The position numbers and the translations under genes are program-made. A stretch of 64,000 nucleotides of DNA, taken from the NCBI GenBank assembly GCA_902801325.1, contig CADCHQ010000002.1, positions 1 through 64,000 of the forward strand, given 5' to 3'. Under the pieces are notes generated by a model that saw only the letters and a program-made list of their open reading frames with translations, searched no databases and was not told where the DNA came from. Position 1 is the stretch's first letter; the number at the start of each line of letters is the position of its first letter. The DNA comes from an uncultured Bacteroidales bacterium (GTDB taxonomy: Bacteria > Bacteroidota > Bacteroidia > Bacteroidales > Bacteroidaceae). Shown here piece after piece: positions 1 through 10,474 of this stretch.

Positions 1-145
1 TTGTTATTTTGTTATTTTGTTAGATTTTTAATATTTGCCACACCCAAGGCCCTCTGGTATTAATACATCATTTGCTTGTATATCAACATATTACGAACTT
101 ACTTTCAAAAACCTTTTATCCAAAGCTCGTCAGGAGAGCGGAAAA

Positions 146-177
146 TTTGCATATCTCAAAAATTATCACTATCTTTG
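146..177 (+). promoter_or_regulatory. Bacteroidota-type promoter without an obvious gene
   Basis: TTTG at 146-149, a 20-base spacer and TATCTTTG at 170-177 match the Bacteroidota sigma consensus (TTTG, about 20, TAnnTTTG). No convincing gene follows before the M60 gene at 529; transcription would run through a palindromic repeat (191-231) and a tandem duplication (301-466). It may give the M60 gene a long leader or a non-coding transcript. Confidence 0.55.
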
Positions 178-190
178 TATTGTGTTAGAG

Positions 191-231
191 AAGGGCCCCT
201 CTCCGACTCCCCCGAAGGGAGGAGAACTTCC
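191..231. repeat. GC-rich palindromic intergenic repeat
   Basis: A C-rich stretch followed by its G-rich complement (CCCCTCTCC, then GAAGGGAGG). It is a member of a dispersed family with copies near 25498, 25781, 28587, 28697, 47191, 47450, 47593, 50951, 51731, 57099, 63575 and 63668. Nearby, 247-270 resembles, inverted, the stretch at 19500-19522. Confidence 0.6.
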
Positions 232-300
232 CTAAGACACCGAGCAGGCGAGATTAGGTTCAATGCATCACGAATCTGCGTTCAAGGCGCCCCGAATGAG

Positions 301-466
301 TATTCGTTCTTTGACCCTTCTGCGAAAGCTCTTAGATACTCTCGCTCGATAAAAATCAAATAAAATTTGTTTTTATCCTCGCTTATTCGTTCTTTGACCT
401 TTCTGCGAAAGCTCTTAGATACTCTCGCTCGATAAAAATCAAATAAAATTTGTTTTTATCCTCGCT
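301..466. repeat. 83-bp tandem duplication upstream of the M60 gene
   Basis: 301-383 and 384-466 are identical apart from one C/T change. Each unit contains a GATAAAAA/TTTTTATC inverted repeat and ends just before TATTCGT. Only after the second unit does the sequence read TATCTTTG and so complete the -7 box of the M60 promoter. Confidence 0.9.
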
Positions 467-480
467 TATTCGTATCTTTG
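449..480 (+). promoter_or_regulatory. Promoter of the M60 peptidase gene
   Basis: TTTG (449-452), 20 bases, TATCTTTG (473-480). The -33 part lies inside the second copy of the 83-bp repeat and the -7 part just beyond it. It leaves a leader of about 40 bases before the ATG at 529. Confidence 0.75.
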
Positions 481-528
481 TCGCCCGATGTGTTATATAA
501 AGTATTAATAATTAGCAAATAGAATATC

Positions 529-3500
529 ATGAAAAAGTTCTACCTATTTCTGACCCTGTTACTCGCCCTGGTTGGCGTTGGCACAGCACAAGCACTCGAC
601 CTCCCCACCGGACTCTACGACGTGGGTAAGGAAGTGACGACCTTGGAAACTGGCAAGTGGTACTACCTGATGAATCGCGGTACCAGCAAATACATCAAGG
701 AAAACACAAGCAATGCACTGAAGCAGTCTGCATCGCCCAAGGGCGTCAGCATCAGTGGCAACGAAGGCTATCTGGTGACCTTGGAGGATGCCGGCGAAGG
801 CAAGTATTACATCAAGACCGGACTGGGCAACTATTACAAAGCGCCCAACAGCACATCAGCACGCGGTACGGGGGCTACTCTGACCACCAGTTGGGCTATT
901 ACCATCGAGACCATAGAGGAGAATGCCGGACACTTCCTGATCTTTGGTAGTGGCACATACAACATGGTGGCACCCACCGACGGAACCGACATCAAGGGTG
1001 GCACGAACAAGACGCTCAACGGCATTGGCGACTGGGCCTTCGTGGAAGTGAAGACGACCACGCCCGACCAACTCACAGGTCGCGACCTCTACAACTACCA
1101 GATGAGCAAACTAGGCCTCATCCGCCTGCACAACAAACGCACTACGACGTCATACCTGACCACAACCACAAGCGGCAAAGCCGTCGGTGCATCAAAGGCT
1201 AGCAAGGGACTGTCACAGGTGTGGATTCTGGAAAAGAGCGGTTCGGCCTACACCGTGCGCAGTGCAAACACTGGCGAATACCTGCAACCCGCCTTCGACA
1301 CCCCCAGCGGAAGTGCCACGAACATGTACATCCAGTTCAGTCCCAACAACACGGGCACTCAGTCGTACATCAACATTTCTTCGTCCAGCGATTTCAGTGG
1401 CACGAGTTGCCTGAACCTGAACGGCGATGGCAAGAGCATCTACAAATGGTCGTACGCCAACGACGCAGGCAGTGACTGGGCCATCGAACTGGTGGAAGAC
1501 GTGACGGAAGCCGAAGTCCGCGAGCATCTGAATGGTGCCAAGGGCTATGTAGGTGAACTGACCGACGGCAAATACTACCGCGTCATCAGCACCTCCTACA
1601 ACCGCTACATGACCGAGTCCAACGGCGATGTCGTGTCCATTGCCCTGAACGCAGAGAATTTCTCGCAATACTGGAAGATGGTGAAGAATGGCACTGGATG
1701 GGCCATTCAGAACGTCGTCTCAGAGAAGTACATACAAATACAGAACAGCACGAGCAACACCTACAAGACAGGCACCTCGAAAGCAACGCTATACCCCCGT
1801 CGCATCACGGACAAATGGGAGTACAAGTGGGTAATTTCCAACACGAACAACGGTTCTGTGGGTCTGCACACTGCCAGCACGCAAGGCTACAACGTAGTGC
1901 TGTGGAACACCAGTGCCGAAGCCAGCATCTGGGCATTCGAGGAAGTGGAACTCAGTGAAGAGGACATCGAGAACGCTCGCAGCGGACTCAAGGAATACGA
2001 GGAACTGGTGAAGAACCTCACCACCTATCAGAGTCACCTCGACAACCTGTTCCAGGACAAGGCTTGCAGCACACTGAAAGCCGAAATCCAAGCACTCACC
2101 GACGAACAGTTGGCAGCAAACGCCGACTATGCCGGACTGAGCAAGTCCATGCAGGAAATGGTGATGAAGGTGAAGAACAACACCTGGAAGCAATACACCA
2201 ACGCTTCGACAGGCTACACAGCCGACTACGAGCGGTTCTTCCGTGTGACAGACTACCACATCTACAGCAATTACTCGGAGATGGCCAACGGCAGCAACTT
2301 CACCATGAGCAATGCCTTCGGAAGACTCTCCAACCCCACGGGCATCGTGGCCAATCCGGGCGACATCATCTACATCTATGTCGATGACACACCCAAGAGC
2401 GAGTGCACCCTGAAACTGGAGAGCGTGACCACCGACGGCGTGGCAGGCAACCACCCCACAGGCACCCAGCAAAGTCTGAAGAAGGGTCTCAACCTCTTCA
2501 CTTTCAGTCAGCAAGCCATGCTCTACATCTTCTATCAACTCGACAACACGAAGAAGTATCTGGCCGACTATCCCAACATCAAGATTCACATCGAAGGCGG
2601 TCAGCTCAATGGCTATTGGGATGCCACACGCGGTATGACCAACGCCGACTGGGCTCTACTGCAGAAGGAACTGCTGCAAGCCAGTCCCTTCCTGAACCTG
2701 AAGACCGAGAGACTGGTGTTCCAAATGGATGCTGAACTGGTGAAACAGAGCGAACCCAAGGAAATGGAAGGCTTGATGCGCATCTGGAACACCATCTGTG
2801 CCAACGAAGACCGATACATGGGTGTGGAAGACTTTGAAGGACGCTACAACAACATCTGGAACGTGTTTAGCGGCGCAAGTTCCTACATGCACTCCACAAC
2901 CTACGGAACATGGTACACCGAGAGCACCCTGTCGACCGTGATGAACTATGCCAACATGCGCAAGCCTGGCAACATCTGGGGACCAAGTCACGAAATCGGT
3001 CACAACCACCAGGGTAGCATCAACGTAGTGGGAACAACCGAAAGCTCGAACAACTTGTTCTCGAACATCAACACCTTCGAACAAGGCATACAGACGACTC
3101 GTCGACAGCTGCCTTGCGACAACTTTGCCGAACTGGTGAAGGGCACACCCTGGCAAGGACGTAACATCTGGTGCACCACCAGCATGTACTTCCAGCTCTA
3201 CCTCTACTTCCACGCCATGCACAACGACGACCAGTTCCTGCCCAACCTCTTCCGCACCATGCGTAAGAATCCCATCAACAAGAACAGCGGCAAGGGAACT
3301 ACCGACTATCTGCATCTGGCCAAGATGATCTGCGATGTGGCACAAGCCGACCTGAGCGAGTTCTTCGAGGCATACGGTATGTTCGTGCCCATCGACAACT
3401 ACGAGGTTGGTGACTATGCCACCTATCACACGACGACTACCCAAGCCGACATCGACGCTGCGAAGAAATACATGCAGAAGTACGAGAAGAAACTGGGCAA

Positions 3501-4632
3501 CATCATGTTCATCGACGACCATATCCTGCCCATGAAGAATGCCGATCCCGACAACAAGTTTGAGGGAGTAGTACCAGCAAACGGCAAGAAGAGCAACAAC
3601 ACCTCACAACACACAGAACTGAACAATGGTCTGCCCGTGGGCGACGTGGGTGACTACGAAGTCTTCGACGAACATCAGGAATACGACGTCGATGGCGACT
3701 ACTTCACCATCAGCGGAAGCACCATCACCTTCCGTGGCACAGGCTATGTCGGACACAAGTTCTATGACCTGGATGGCAACCTCATCTGGGCCACCAATGC
3801 CAAGAGCATCACCTTGCCGGCACAACTGCGCACGCTTGGTCCAGAAAACTACACAGTAGTGGCTGCACAAGCCAACATGAAAGACGTGCCTTGCCCCTAC
3901 TACAAGAGCGGAACGGCAAAGGTATACAAGACACAAATCTACTTCGGCGACGAAGGACAGAGCAAACAATGGTGGGCAGGTGAGAGCACGGAACTCGGCA
4001 AATACTTGCCTGAAAACGCCATCGGAGTAGTAAACTCTGCAGAACCAACAGCCAACATCACCTCTACACCGAACATCATCAACACCGACGGAACAGCTAC
4101 CAGCATCGTCATTAATGGTGACCTGCCTACCTTCATCCCGGCTGTGATGCAAGAGGAAGAGACCCTGCCCCTGACAGCCCAGAACGTATCGTTCAAGAAG
4201 ACCATCGAAGGAATGGCTGCACTGAACCTTCCCTTCAATGTCACCAACAGCGACCTCGCGGGCTTGAAGACAGCCACCTACAACAACGAAGTGTTAAGCA
4301 TCACTGATGCCCAGAGCGTGGCAGCAGGCAGTCCTGTCGTGGTTAGTGGCAATGTCAACCTTAGCCTGAAGAATGTAACCCTCACCAGTGGCAACTACCC
4401 CGAACTCGCAGCCGTGAAAGTGCTGGCCAGTGACGGGCAGAGTGTGGTGGAAGCAGAAAAAGCTTCGCCCTTCACCTTCAACTTTGGTGTGGCAACAGGT
4501 GTGGAGAACATCATTGTCAGCGACGGCAAGAGCGAATCCTCACCCATCTACGACCTGAGTGGACGACGCATCACAAAGGCAACCAAGGCTGGCATCTATA
4601 TTGTGAACGGAAAGAAATACATTAAACGTTAA
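529..4632 (+). CDS. Secreted M60-family metallopeptidase with sorting tail
   Basis: Predicted zinc metallopeptidase of the M60 (enhancin/mucinase) family, 1367 residues. The start gives a clear signal peptide (MKKFYLFLTLLLALVGVGTA). Residues up to about 480 are repeated beta-trefoil-like modules (motifs such as KWYYLMNRGTSKYI), followed by a helical stretch near 485-550. The catalytic motif HEIGH is at residues 821-825 with a candidate third ligand Glu838, fitting HExxHx(8,28)E. The C-terminus (YDLSGRR...GIYIVNGKK) is a type IX-like sorting domain, so surface display or secretion is expected. M60 enzymes cleave O-glycosylated mucin-type proteins; that substrate is inferred from the family and agrees with the sialidase and nag genes in this window. 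A rubredoxin gene follows at 20 bases. Confidence 0.9.
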   Translation: MKKFYLFLTLLLALVGVGTAQALDLPTGLYDVGKEVTTLETGKWYYLMNRGTSKYIKENTSNALKQSASPKGVSISGNEGYLVTLEDAGEGKYYIKTGLGNYYKAPNSTSARGTGATLTTSWAITIETIEENAGHFLIFGSGTYNMVAPTDGTDIKGGTNKTLNGIGDWAFVEVKTTTPDQLTGRDLYNYQMSKLGLIRLHNKRTTTSYLTTTTSGKAVGASKASKGLSQVWILEKSGSAYTVRSANTGEYLQPAFDTPSGSATNMYIQFSPNNTGTQSYINISSSSDFSGTSCLNLNGDGKSIYKWSYANDAGSDWAIELVEDVTEAEVREHLNGAKGYVGELTDGKYYRVISTSYNRYMTESNGDVVSIALNAENFSQYWKMVKNGTGWAIQNVVSEKYIQIQNSTSNTYKTGTSKATLYPRRITDKWEYKWVISNTNNGSVGLHTASTQGYNVVLWNTSAEASIWAFEEVELSEEDIENARSGLKEYEELVKNLTTYQSHLDNLFQDKACSTLKAEIQALTDEQLAANADYAGLSKSMQEMVMKVKNNTWKQYTNASTGYTADYERFFRVTDYHIYSNYSEMANGSNFTMSNAFGRLSNPTGIVANPGDIIYIYVDDTPKSECTLKLESVTTDGVAGNHPTGTQQSLKKGLNLFTFSQQAMLYIFYQLDNTKKYLADYPNIKIHIEGGQLNGYWDATRGMTNADWALLQKELLQASPFLNLKTERLVFQMDAELVKQSEPKEMEGLMRIWNTICANEDRYMGVEDFEGRYNNIWNVFSGASSYMHSTTYGTWYTESTLSTVMNYANMRKPGNIWGPSHEIGHNHQGSINVVGTTESSNNLFSNINTFEQGIQTTRRQLPCDNFAELVKGTPWQGRNIWCTTSMYFQLYLYFHAMHNDDQFLPNLFRTMRKNPINKNSGKGTTDYLHLAKMICDVAQADLSEFFEAYGMFVPIDNYEVGDYATYHTTTTQADIDAAKKYMQKYEKKLGNIMFIDDHILPMKNADPDNKFEGVVPANGKKSNNTSQHTELNNGLPVGDVGDYEVFDEHQEYDVDGDYFTISGSTITFRGTGYVGHKFYDLDGNLIWATNAKSITLPAQLRTLGPENYTVVAAQANMKDVPCPYYKSGTAKVYKTQIYFGDEGQSKQWWAGESTELGKYLPENAIGVVNSAEPTANITSTPNIINTDGTATSIVINGDLPTFIPAVMQEEETLPLTAQNVSFKKTIEGMAALNLPFNVTNSDLAGLKTATYNNEVLSITDAQSVAAGSPVVVSGNVNLSLKNVTLTSGNYPELAAVKVLASDGQSVVEAEKASPFTFNFGVATGVENIIVSDGKSESSPIYDLSGRRITKATKAGIYIVNGKKYIKR

Positions 4633-4652
4633 ACTTTAAACACTAAACGATT

Positions 4653-4811
4653 ATGAAAAAGTATGTTTGCGACATCTGCGGTTATGAGTACGATCCCGCA
4701 GTAGGCGATCCTGACAATGGTATCCAACCTGGCACAGCATTCGAAGACCTGCCCGATGATTGGGTTTGCCCTCTTTGCGGTGTAGGTAAGGATGACTTCA
4801 GCGAAGCTTAA
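4653..4811 (+). CDS. Rubredoxin
   Basis: A 52-residue protein with both rubredoxin iron-binding knuckles: [10 protein letters not shown] near the N-terminus and [15 protein letters not shown] near the C-terminus, giving the four Cys ligands of the Fe(SCys)4 centre. Length is typical. It would be a cytoplasmic one-electron carrier, in anaerobes often serving peroxide or superoxide detoxification. It starts 20 bases after the M60 stop and ends at a strong terminator, so it is probably co-transcribed with the M60 gene, although no functional link is evident. Confidence 0.95.
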   Translation: MKKYVCDICGYEYDPAVGDPDNGIQPGTAFEDLPDDWVCPLCGVGKDDFSEA

Positions 4812-4824
4812 TTTCCTCTTCTAT

Positions 4825-4858
4825 CCCCTAATTCCGTATGGAATTGGGGGATTTTTTT
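4825..4858 (+). terminator. Rho-independent terminator after rubredoxin
   Basis: CCCC-AATTCC pairs with GGAATTGGGG (one bulged T) around a GTAT loop and is followed by a run of seven T. Confidence 0.85.
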
Positions 4859-4890
4859 CTCTATAGCAGTGTTATTTGAAAAAAAATAAG

Positions 4891-4898
4891 TACATTTG
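4891..4898 (+). promoter_or_regulatory. -7 box of the CotH operon
   Basis: TACATTTG fits TAnnTTTG and lies 32 bases before the ATG at 4931. The nearest TTTG upstream (4875-4878) is too close for a standard -33 box, so only the -7 element is convincing. Confidence 0.5.
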
Positions 4899-4930
4899 CA
4901 GTCCCACCTAATTGACTGAACCACAAAAGG

Positions 4931-7900
4931 ATGAAAGTTTTTCGTACTCTTTCCATACTTCTCCTACTCACTTTACTACCCATAAGCAGCAAGGGAGCCT
5001 CTTGGACAGCTCCAACTATGCCTGTCAATGAAGGGTTGCCACCAATGGGCGAACAGATCTATCTGCTTCATACAGGCCGACAAATGTTCCTAACCAAAGG
5101 AACAACATGGGGCACTCATGCCGCCTTGGCAGACAACGTCAGTGCCGCCCTACCCTACATCATCTATGATTTAGGCACCTACCAACGACTCTATTCGCCC
5201 AAGGCAGGAAACAAGCGATATCTGTTCCTTAACAACGAATCGGGTGATGTGTACACCGACTACGATGGTCAAGACATCACATGCAGCTATTGGAAACTGC
5301 AAGCCGTTAACAACGGGCATTTCCGCATTATGCTGTCCAGTGAGAACAAGTTTGCAAGTACATTATCAAATTATCGTTTAGGATGGAATCCCAATAATGT
5401 GGACAAGGATGGCAATGGTAATAGTCTGGGCTCTAACATAGGGATATTCGCTGTTAGCCCTACAGGTACAGGCAATGAAACGGAGTGGACCTATATCACC
5501 GATGAGCAGTATGCCGAGTACGAACAGCGCTGCATTCTCTGGAACCTTCGTGATCAGGCATTGACTCTAGGGATAGACGTTGAAAACATAGAGGGTGTGG
5601 GAACTGTCTACGAAAATCCTTCATCAACAACCGACGAACTGAGAACTGCTGCCTCAGCTCTACAATTTATACTTTCACAGTCCAAAACCGACACAGGCCT
5701 CATCATAAATCCTAACTTTGATGGAAACGTTAATGGATGGACCGTTAATATATCTGGAGCACAAAACAAAGGTTATCGAGGCACGTCATACAGCAATGGT
5801 GGAGTAAGCATCTCCGGATTTGCAGAGGCTTGGGTTCAAAAACCTAAAACCTTGGGCGCAGGCGAGATTTATCAAACTATCACAAACCTGCCCGAGGGAG
5901 AATACATTCTAGAGGCAGACGTCATTGCCTGTAACCAGCAGACGAACGAGAATGTCAGTGGGGTCTATCTCTTCGCACGAAACCAAACAGAAAACCAACA
6001 AGCCGTAAGTACTTCAAGTGGCAGTCCTCAGCATTTTATTCTCAAGTTCACGCACGAAGGAGGAAACCTGACAATAGGGCTACAGACCTTGTCGGCAACA
6101 ACTGCCAACTGGATAGCCTTCGACAATGTGCGACTATGTCAACTAAAAACTGTCACCACCCAGTTTAGCAACGACCCCACTCCACTCCTCATCAATGAAG
6201 TGCAGATTGCCAACATCGACATGTTCATTGACCCTTCCTTCAACTATGGAGGATGGGTGGAACTATACAACCCCACGGACAAGCACATCAATCTGGGAAA
6301 CGTATACATAAGTGATGAGCAACTTAACCTGCTCAAGCATCAGTTCCCCGCCGACATGGGTTTTGTACCAGCCAAAGGATTCAAGACTGTGTGGTTCGAC
6401 CATTATGCCACCGACAATAGTCAAAGTGATGTTGCATACAAACAAGTTCCATTTAAGCTGGATTATGAAGGAGGCAAAATCTTCTTCAGCAACAGCGATG
6501 TGCAACCATTCCTCTCATTGGAATATCCTCACGCCATACAACGTGTAAGCTATGCCCGAACCACCGATGGGACCGGTGCATGGGGAATGACATCTACTCC
6601 CACCCCCGGTGCAAGTAACAATGGAAGTTCCTTTGCCTCTGAGCAATTGAGTGCTCCCGTCATTGACAAGGATGCTTGTGTGTTTACCGCTCCATTCACG
6701 GCACATGTTAACATTCCCAGTGGTACCACACTCCGATACACCTTAGACGGAAGTACTCCTACCCTAACCAATGGTGTTACCAGCTCCAATGGTTCATTCA
6801 GCATAGCGAAAAACACCATATTGCGCTTACGTCTTTATCAAGATGGATACTTACCTAGTGCTGTCATCACACGCAGTTACATCTATGCCGACAAGGACTA
6901 TTATCTACCCATCGTCTCCGTAGTCACTGACGACCGCAACCTCTACGACAACACCATCGGAGCATACGTGGATGGAACAAATGGAACAGATGGCAACAAT
7001 CGCAACTTCAGTAACAAAAACCGCAATTGGGAACGTCCCGTTAACTTTGAATATCTTGTTCCCAACAACCAAGACGGAGACAATTTCCTGATGGCACTCA
7101 ACCAAGAGTGCGACTTTGAAGTAAGTGGAGGATGGAGTCGCCATTTTTCTCCTGCCAGTTCCTTCCGTCTGAAAGGAAATAAGTATTGCCTTGGTCTGAA
7201 TTACTTCCCTTATTCTGTCTTTGCAGAGAAACCATATATCAAGAACAAAGCCTTGCAGATACGAAACGGAGGCAACGACAACGATGGGCGTATCAGGGAC
7301 GCTGCCACCCATCAGATTATACTCACAAGCGGATTCTACAATGACTGCCAAACCTGGCAACCCGCACACATCTTCATCAACGGTCAGTACAAATTTATGT
7401 TCAACGTCCGTGAAACCAATAATAAGAACCATGGTTACAGCAACTACGGAATCGACACGGATCTGATGGACCAATTTGAAATCAATGGTTCTAAGGGGTA
7501 TGAGCAGAAATCGGGTGACGATGCTTCCTTCCGCCAATGGATGTCACTCGCTGAGCAGTTGGGTAACGATCCTGAGAATGAGGTATTGTACCAACAAATC
7601 TGTGACTTGGTGGACATCGACGAATATATCAACTACATGGCTGCAGAATGCTATGTAGGTTCCACCGATTGGCTCACGAACAGCAACAATGTCAAGGGTT
7701 ATCGCGAAAAGAAGAATGGAGCAAAATTCCATCTCGTCTTCATGGACCTTGATTCGGGATTCGGTAGTACCAACATGATTGGCAGTCTTCAAAACCACTT
7801 GTATGATGGGCGATACGACACAGGTAAAAACTTCCTCATCGACATCTTCCTCAACATGCTGAAGAACCCAACGTTCAAGAAGCGATTCATCGATGCCTTC

Positions 7901-10459
7901 TGTATGGTTCATGGTAGTGTCTTTGAGTCTGAACGTTCGACCGAAATCATCAATTCTATGGCAAGCATGATGGAAAAAGCAATGGGATTCGATGGACATC
8001 AAGCAGACACGAGGAATTCGGCAAATAGCCTCATCTCGGCAATTACCAGCAGCAACAATCGTACTGCTCGCATCAATAGCATTGCCAACTATTTTGGTTT
8101 GGGGAGTGCTTACGACGTAAAACTCAGCACCAATCTTAACACATCCCGTCTGCTTCTGAACGGACAGGAAATTCCCACTAACCAGTTCAACGGAAATCTC
8201 TTTGCTCCTGTCACGCTCTCTGCCATAGCCCCCTCTGGATACCGATTCAAAGGATGGGCTCTCTATGGTGCAACCATCGCAGGGGAAGACGTATTCAACA
8301 CAAACGATACTTGGAAATATTATGACCAAGGTTCCTTAGATGGGCAGAATTGGAAATCAAATTCGTACTCCGAGAGCGGATGGAAGAGTGGTCAAGGGCC
8401 TTTGGGCTATGGGAATGTTGGAATTAATGGCAGCAGTGACTACAATACAACCCTTGATTACGGAACAGACAGTAGCAACAAACGTCCGACATACTATTTC
8501 CGCAAAGCCTTTACTTTAGACAAGACTCCTGGTGAGGAAGACATTTATCAACTGACTTATTATGTCGATGATGGTTTTATTGCCTACGTAAATGGAACAG
8601 AAATTGGACGTTACCTAATGGCCGATGGCGATGCAGTGTACAACAACTATTCTACTTCGTACGCAGGAAGCACTGCAGCCACAGGCACCATCACCATCGA
8701 CAACAGTTTACTTCACCAAGGCAACAATATCATTGCCATTGAGGTACATAACACATCGGCTTCGTCCTCTGACATTTATTGGACTGCAAGACTCGCGCAT
8801 AGTACTAGCGGAAGTGATTTAGTCAGCACCAATAAAGATTTTAAACTTTCCGATCTGGCTGTAGGAAACTACACATTGGAAGCTCGGTTCGAACCTATTC
8901 CGGAGGAGCAACTTATCGACAGCCTCTCGATGCCCATCAAGGTGAATGAAATCAGTGCAGGCAACAGCATCTTCGCCAATGACACTTTCCTGCGCAACGA
9001 CTGGATTGAACTCTACAACACCACCGACTCTGACCTCGACGCAGCAGGGCTTTACATCAGTGATGATCCCGACGACGTGCTGAAGTATCAAATCCCATCA
9101 AGCGCTGTCCTGAATACTATTATTCCTGCTCACGGACATCAAATCCTGTGGGCAGACAACCTTGTTCCCGTGACTCAACTGCACACTACCTTCAGCCTGT
9201 CCAATGCCGACAAGCAGATGGTAATTGTCACATCCAGTCCCGAGTTCATAGAAAACAACGCCGACTTCTTCGAGGCTCATCCTGCCCTGAAGGACTTTGC
9301 CGACGGACTGCCCTTCGACACCCATCAGGGCGACCAGAGTGTGGGAAGGTATCCCGACGGGGCTAAAAACCTGTACCTGATGAACCGGCCGACAATCGAG
9401 AACAGGAACTCCCTGCTGTCCTACGACCGGTCGACAGGCATTGACAAGGGTATCATGAACCAAGCTTCGTACTTCGACCTATATCTCTCGGAAGGATGGA
9501 ACTGGGTTTCGCATCCTTTCCTCACGCCTCTGTCGCCAAATGACTTCAAGGATCATGTCGACCGCATTCTGGGACAGACGCTGGAGGCATGGTACAGCGA
9601 TGACGGGAACGAGATGAAGGGTTCGTTGAAATCATTGAACTCTGGCGAGCTCTATAAAATGCAGGCAACCGAAGGCTATCTCTTTGAGTTCACTGCGAGA
9701 ATGCCGGTCAACCTGGCTCCTGTCGTACTCAGGAAGGGATGGAACTGGATTGGATATCCTTTCCTCTATCCGCAGACGCTTGCCAGTGCGTTTGACAACA
9801 ACCTCGTGCAGGATGGCGACATTGTCATCGGTCAGGGAGGATTCTCAGTCTACAGTGAAGACAATGGGTGGACTGGTACGCTAAGCAGTCTGACACCGGG
9901 CTTCGGATACATGTACAAGGCGGTGCAGGCAAAGGCTTTCCGTTTCAACAAGGCACAGAACATGCCACGACTGCGCACGCAGCACCGAATGAGCATCTCC
10001 GAACAACTGTATGGTTTCAACCGCTTTGCCTATCCCAACGTTATGGGTGTCATTGCAGATATAGAAGCGGAAGGTTTGTCCTATGCCAAGGAAACACTGA
10101 CAATGACGGCATGGTCCGACGGCGAGTGCAGGGGCACTGGCAAATGGATTGACGGCAGGCTGTTCATGACGCTCTACGGGCAAGGTGGGGAAACGCTGAC
10201 ATTTAAGGCTTATGGTGAGAACGGAGAGACATATGCCGTCAAGCAACAACTGAATTTTGCTTCGGACGTCATCGGCAAACCGCAGTCACCTTATACCCTC
10301 ACGCTCATAAAGGAGACTACGGATGTTGAGGGACTGCAATCTATCGAAGAAGCCTCCAACGGACAAAGAACGCAATTGTATGATTTAAGTGGAAGAAAAG
10401 TCAATGGTCTAAAGAAGGGCATCTACATCAACAACGGTAAGAAGATTATCAAACTTTAA
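4931..10459 (+). CDS. Giant CotH-kinase-family surface protein (copy 1)
   Basis: An 1842-residue exported protein with a signal peptide (MKVFRTLSILLLLTLLPISS). Order of parts: trefoil-like module about 25-200 (shared in style with the surface protein at 43820), galactose-binding-like region about 257-400, lamin-tail-type domain about 418-550 (INEVQIANIDMF), chitobiase C-terminal-like segment about 590-650 (SGTTLRYTLDGSTPTLTNG), CotH region about 656-1050, jelly-roll-like domain about 1110-1300, a second lamin-tail domain from about 1330, a long C-terminal region, and a sorting tail (LYDLSGRKV...KKGIYINNGKK). CotH is a secreted atypical protein kinase in spore formers; whether Bacteroidales members phosphorylate anything is unknown. 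First gene of a three-gene operon; its 3' part is nearly identical to copy 2. Confidence 0.85.
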   Translation: MKVFRTLSILLLLTLLPISSKGASWTAPTMPVNEGLPPMGEQIYLLHTGRQMFLTKGTTWGTHAALADNVSAALPYIIYDLGTYQRLYSPKAGNKRYLFLNNESGDVYTDYDGQDITCSYWKLQAVNNGHFRIMLSSENKFASTLSNYRLGWNPNNVDKDGNGNSLGSNIGIFAVSPTGTGNETEWTYITDEQYAEYEQRCILWNLRDQALTLGIDVENIEGVGTVYENPSSTTDELRTAASALQFILSQSKTDTGLIINPNFDGNVNGWTVNISGAQNKGYRGTSYSNGGVSISGFAEAWVQKPKTLGAGEIYQTITNLPEGEYILEADVIACNQQTNENVSGVYLFARNQTENQQAVSTSSGSPQHFILKFTHEGGNLTIGLQTLSATTANWIAFDNVRLCQLKTVTTQFSNDPTPLLINEVQIANIDMFIDPSFNYGGWVELYNPTDKHINLGNVYISDEQLNLLKHQFPADMGFVPAKGFKTVWFDHYATDNSQSDVAYKQVPFKLDYEGGKIFFSNSDVQPFLSLEYPHAIQRVSYARTTDGTGAWGMTSTPTPGASNNGSSFASEQLSAPVIDKDACVFTAPFTAHVNIPSGTTLRYTLDGSTPTLTNGVTSSNGSFSIAKNTILRLRLYQDGYLPSAVITRSYIYADKDYYLPIVSVVTDDRNLYDNTIGAYVDGTNGTDGNNRNFSNKNRNWERPVNFEYLVPNNQDGDNFLMALNQECDFEVSGGWSRHFSPASSFRLKGNKYCLGLNYFPYSVFAEKPYIKNKALQIRNGGNDNDGRIRDAATHQIILTSGFYNDCQTWQPAHIFINGQYKFMFNVRETNNKNHGYSNYGIDTDLMDQFEINGSKGYEQKSGDDASFRQWMSLAEQLGNDPENEVLYQQICDLVDIDEYINYMAAECYVGSTDWLTNSNNVKGYREKKNGAKFHLVFMDLDSGFGSTNMIGSLQNHLYDGRYDTGKNFLIDIFLNMLKNPTFKKRFIDAFCMVHGSVFESERSTEIINSMASMMEKAMGFDGHQADTRNSANSLISAITSSNNRTARINSIANYFGLGSAYDVKLSTNLNTSRLLLNGQEIPTNQFNGNLFAPVTLSAIAPSGYRFKGWALYGATIAGEDVFNTNDTWKYYDQGSLDGQNWKSNSYSESGWKSGQGPLGYGNVGINGSSDYNTTLDYGTDSSNKRPTYYFRKAFTLDKTPGEEDIYQLTYYVDDGFIAYVNGTEIGRYLMADGDAVYNNYSTSYAGSTAATGTITIDNSLLHQGNNIIAIEVHNTSASSSDIYWTARLAHSTSGSDLVSTNKDFKLSDLAVGNYTLEARFEPIPEEQLIDSLSMPIKVNEISAGNSIFANDTFLRNDWIELYNTTDSDLDAAGLYISDDPDDVLKYQIPSSAVLNTIIPAHGHQILWADNLVPVTQLHTTFSLSNADKQMVIVTSSPEFIENNADFFEAHPALKDFADGLPFDTHQGDQSVGRYPDGAKNLYLMNRPTIENRNSLLSYDRSTGIDKGIMNQASYFDLYLSEGWNWVSHPFLTPLSPNDFKDHVDRILGQTLEAWYSDDGNEMKGSLKSLNSGELYKMQATEGYLFEFTARMPVNLAPVVLRKGWNWIGYPFLYPQTLASAFDNNLVQDGDIVIGQGGFSVYSEDNGWTGTLSSLTPGFGYMYKAVQAKAFRFNKAQNMPRLRTQHRMSISEQLYGFNRFAYPNVMGVIADIEAEGLSYAKETLTMTAWSDGECRGTGKWIDGRLFMTLYGQGGETLTFKAYGENGETYAVKQQLNFASDVIGKPQSPYTLTLIKETTDVEGLQSIEEASNGQRTQLYDLSGRKVNGLKKGIYINNGKKIIKL

Positions 10460-10474
10460 CTAAATATTAAAGGG

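Noticed and set aside
76..363. Open frames in the first 360 bases
   Set aside because: They run through a palindromic repeat and the 83-bp duplication, have no recognisable domain, and one starts upstream of the promoter at 146.
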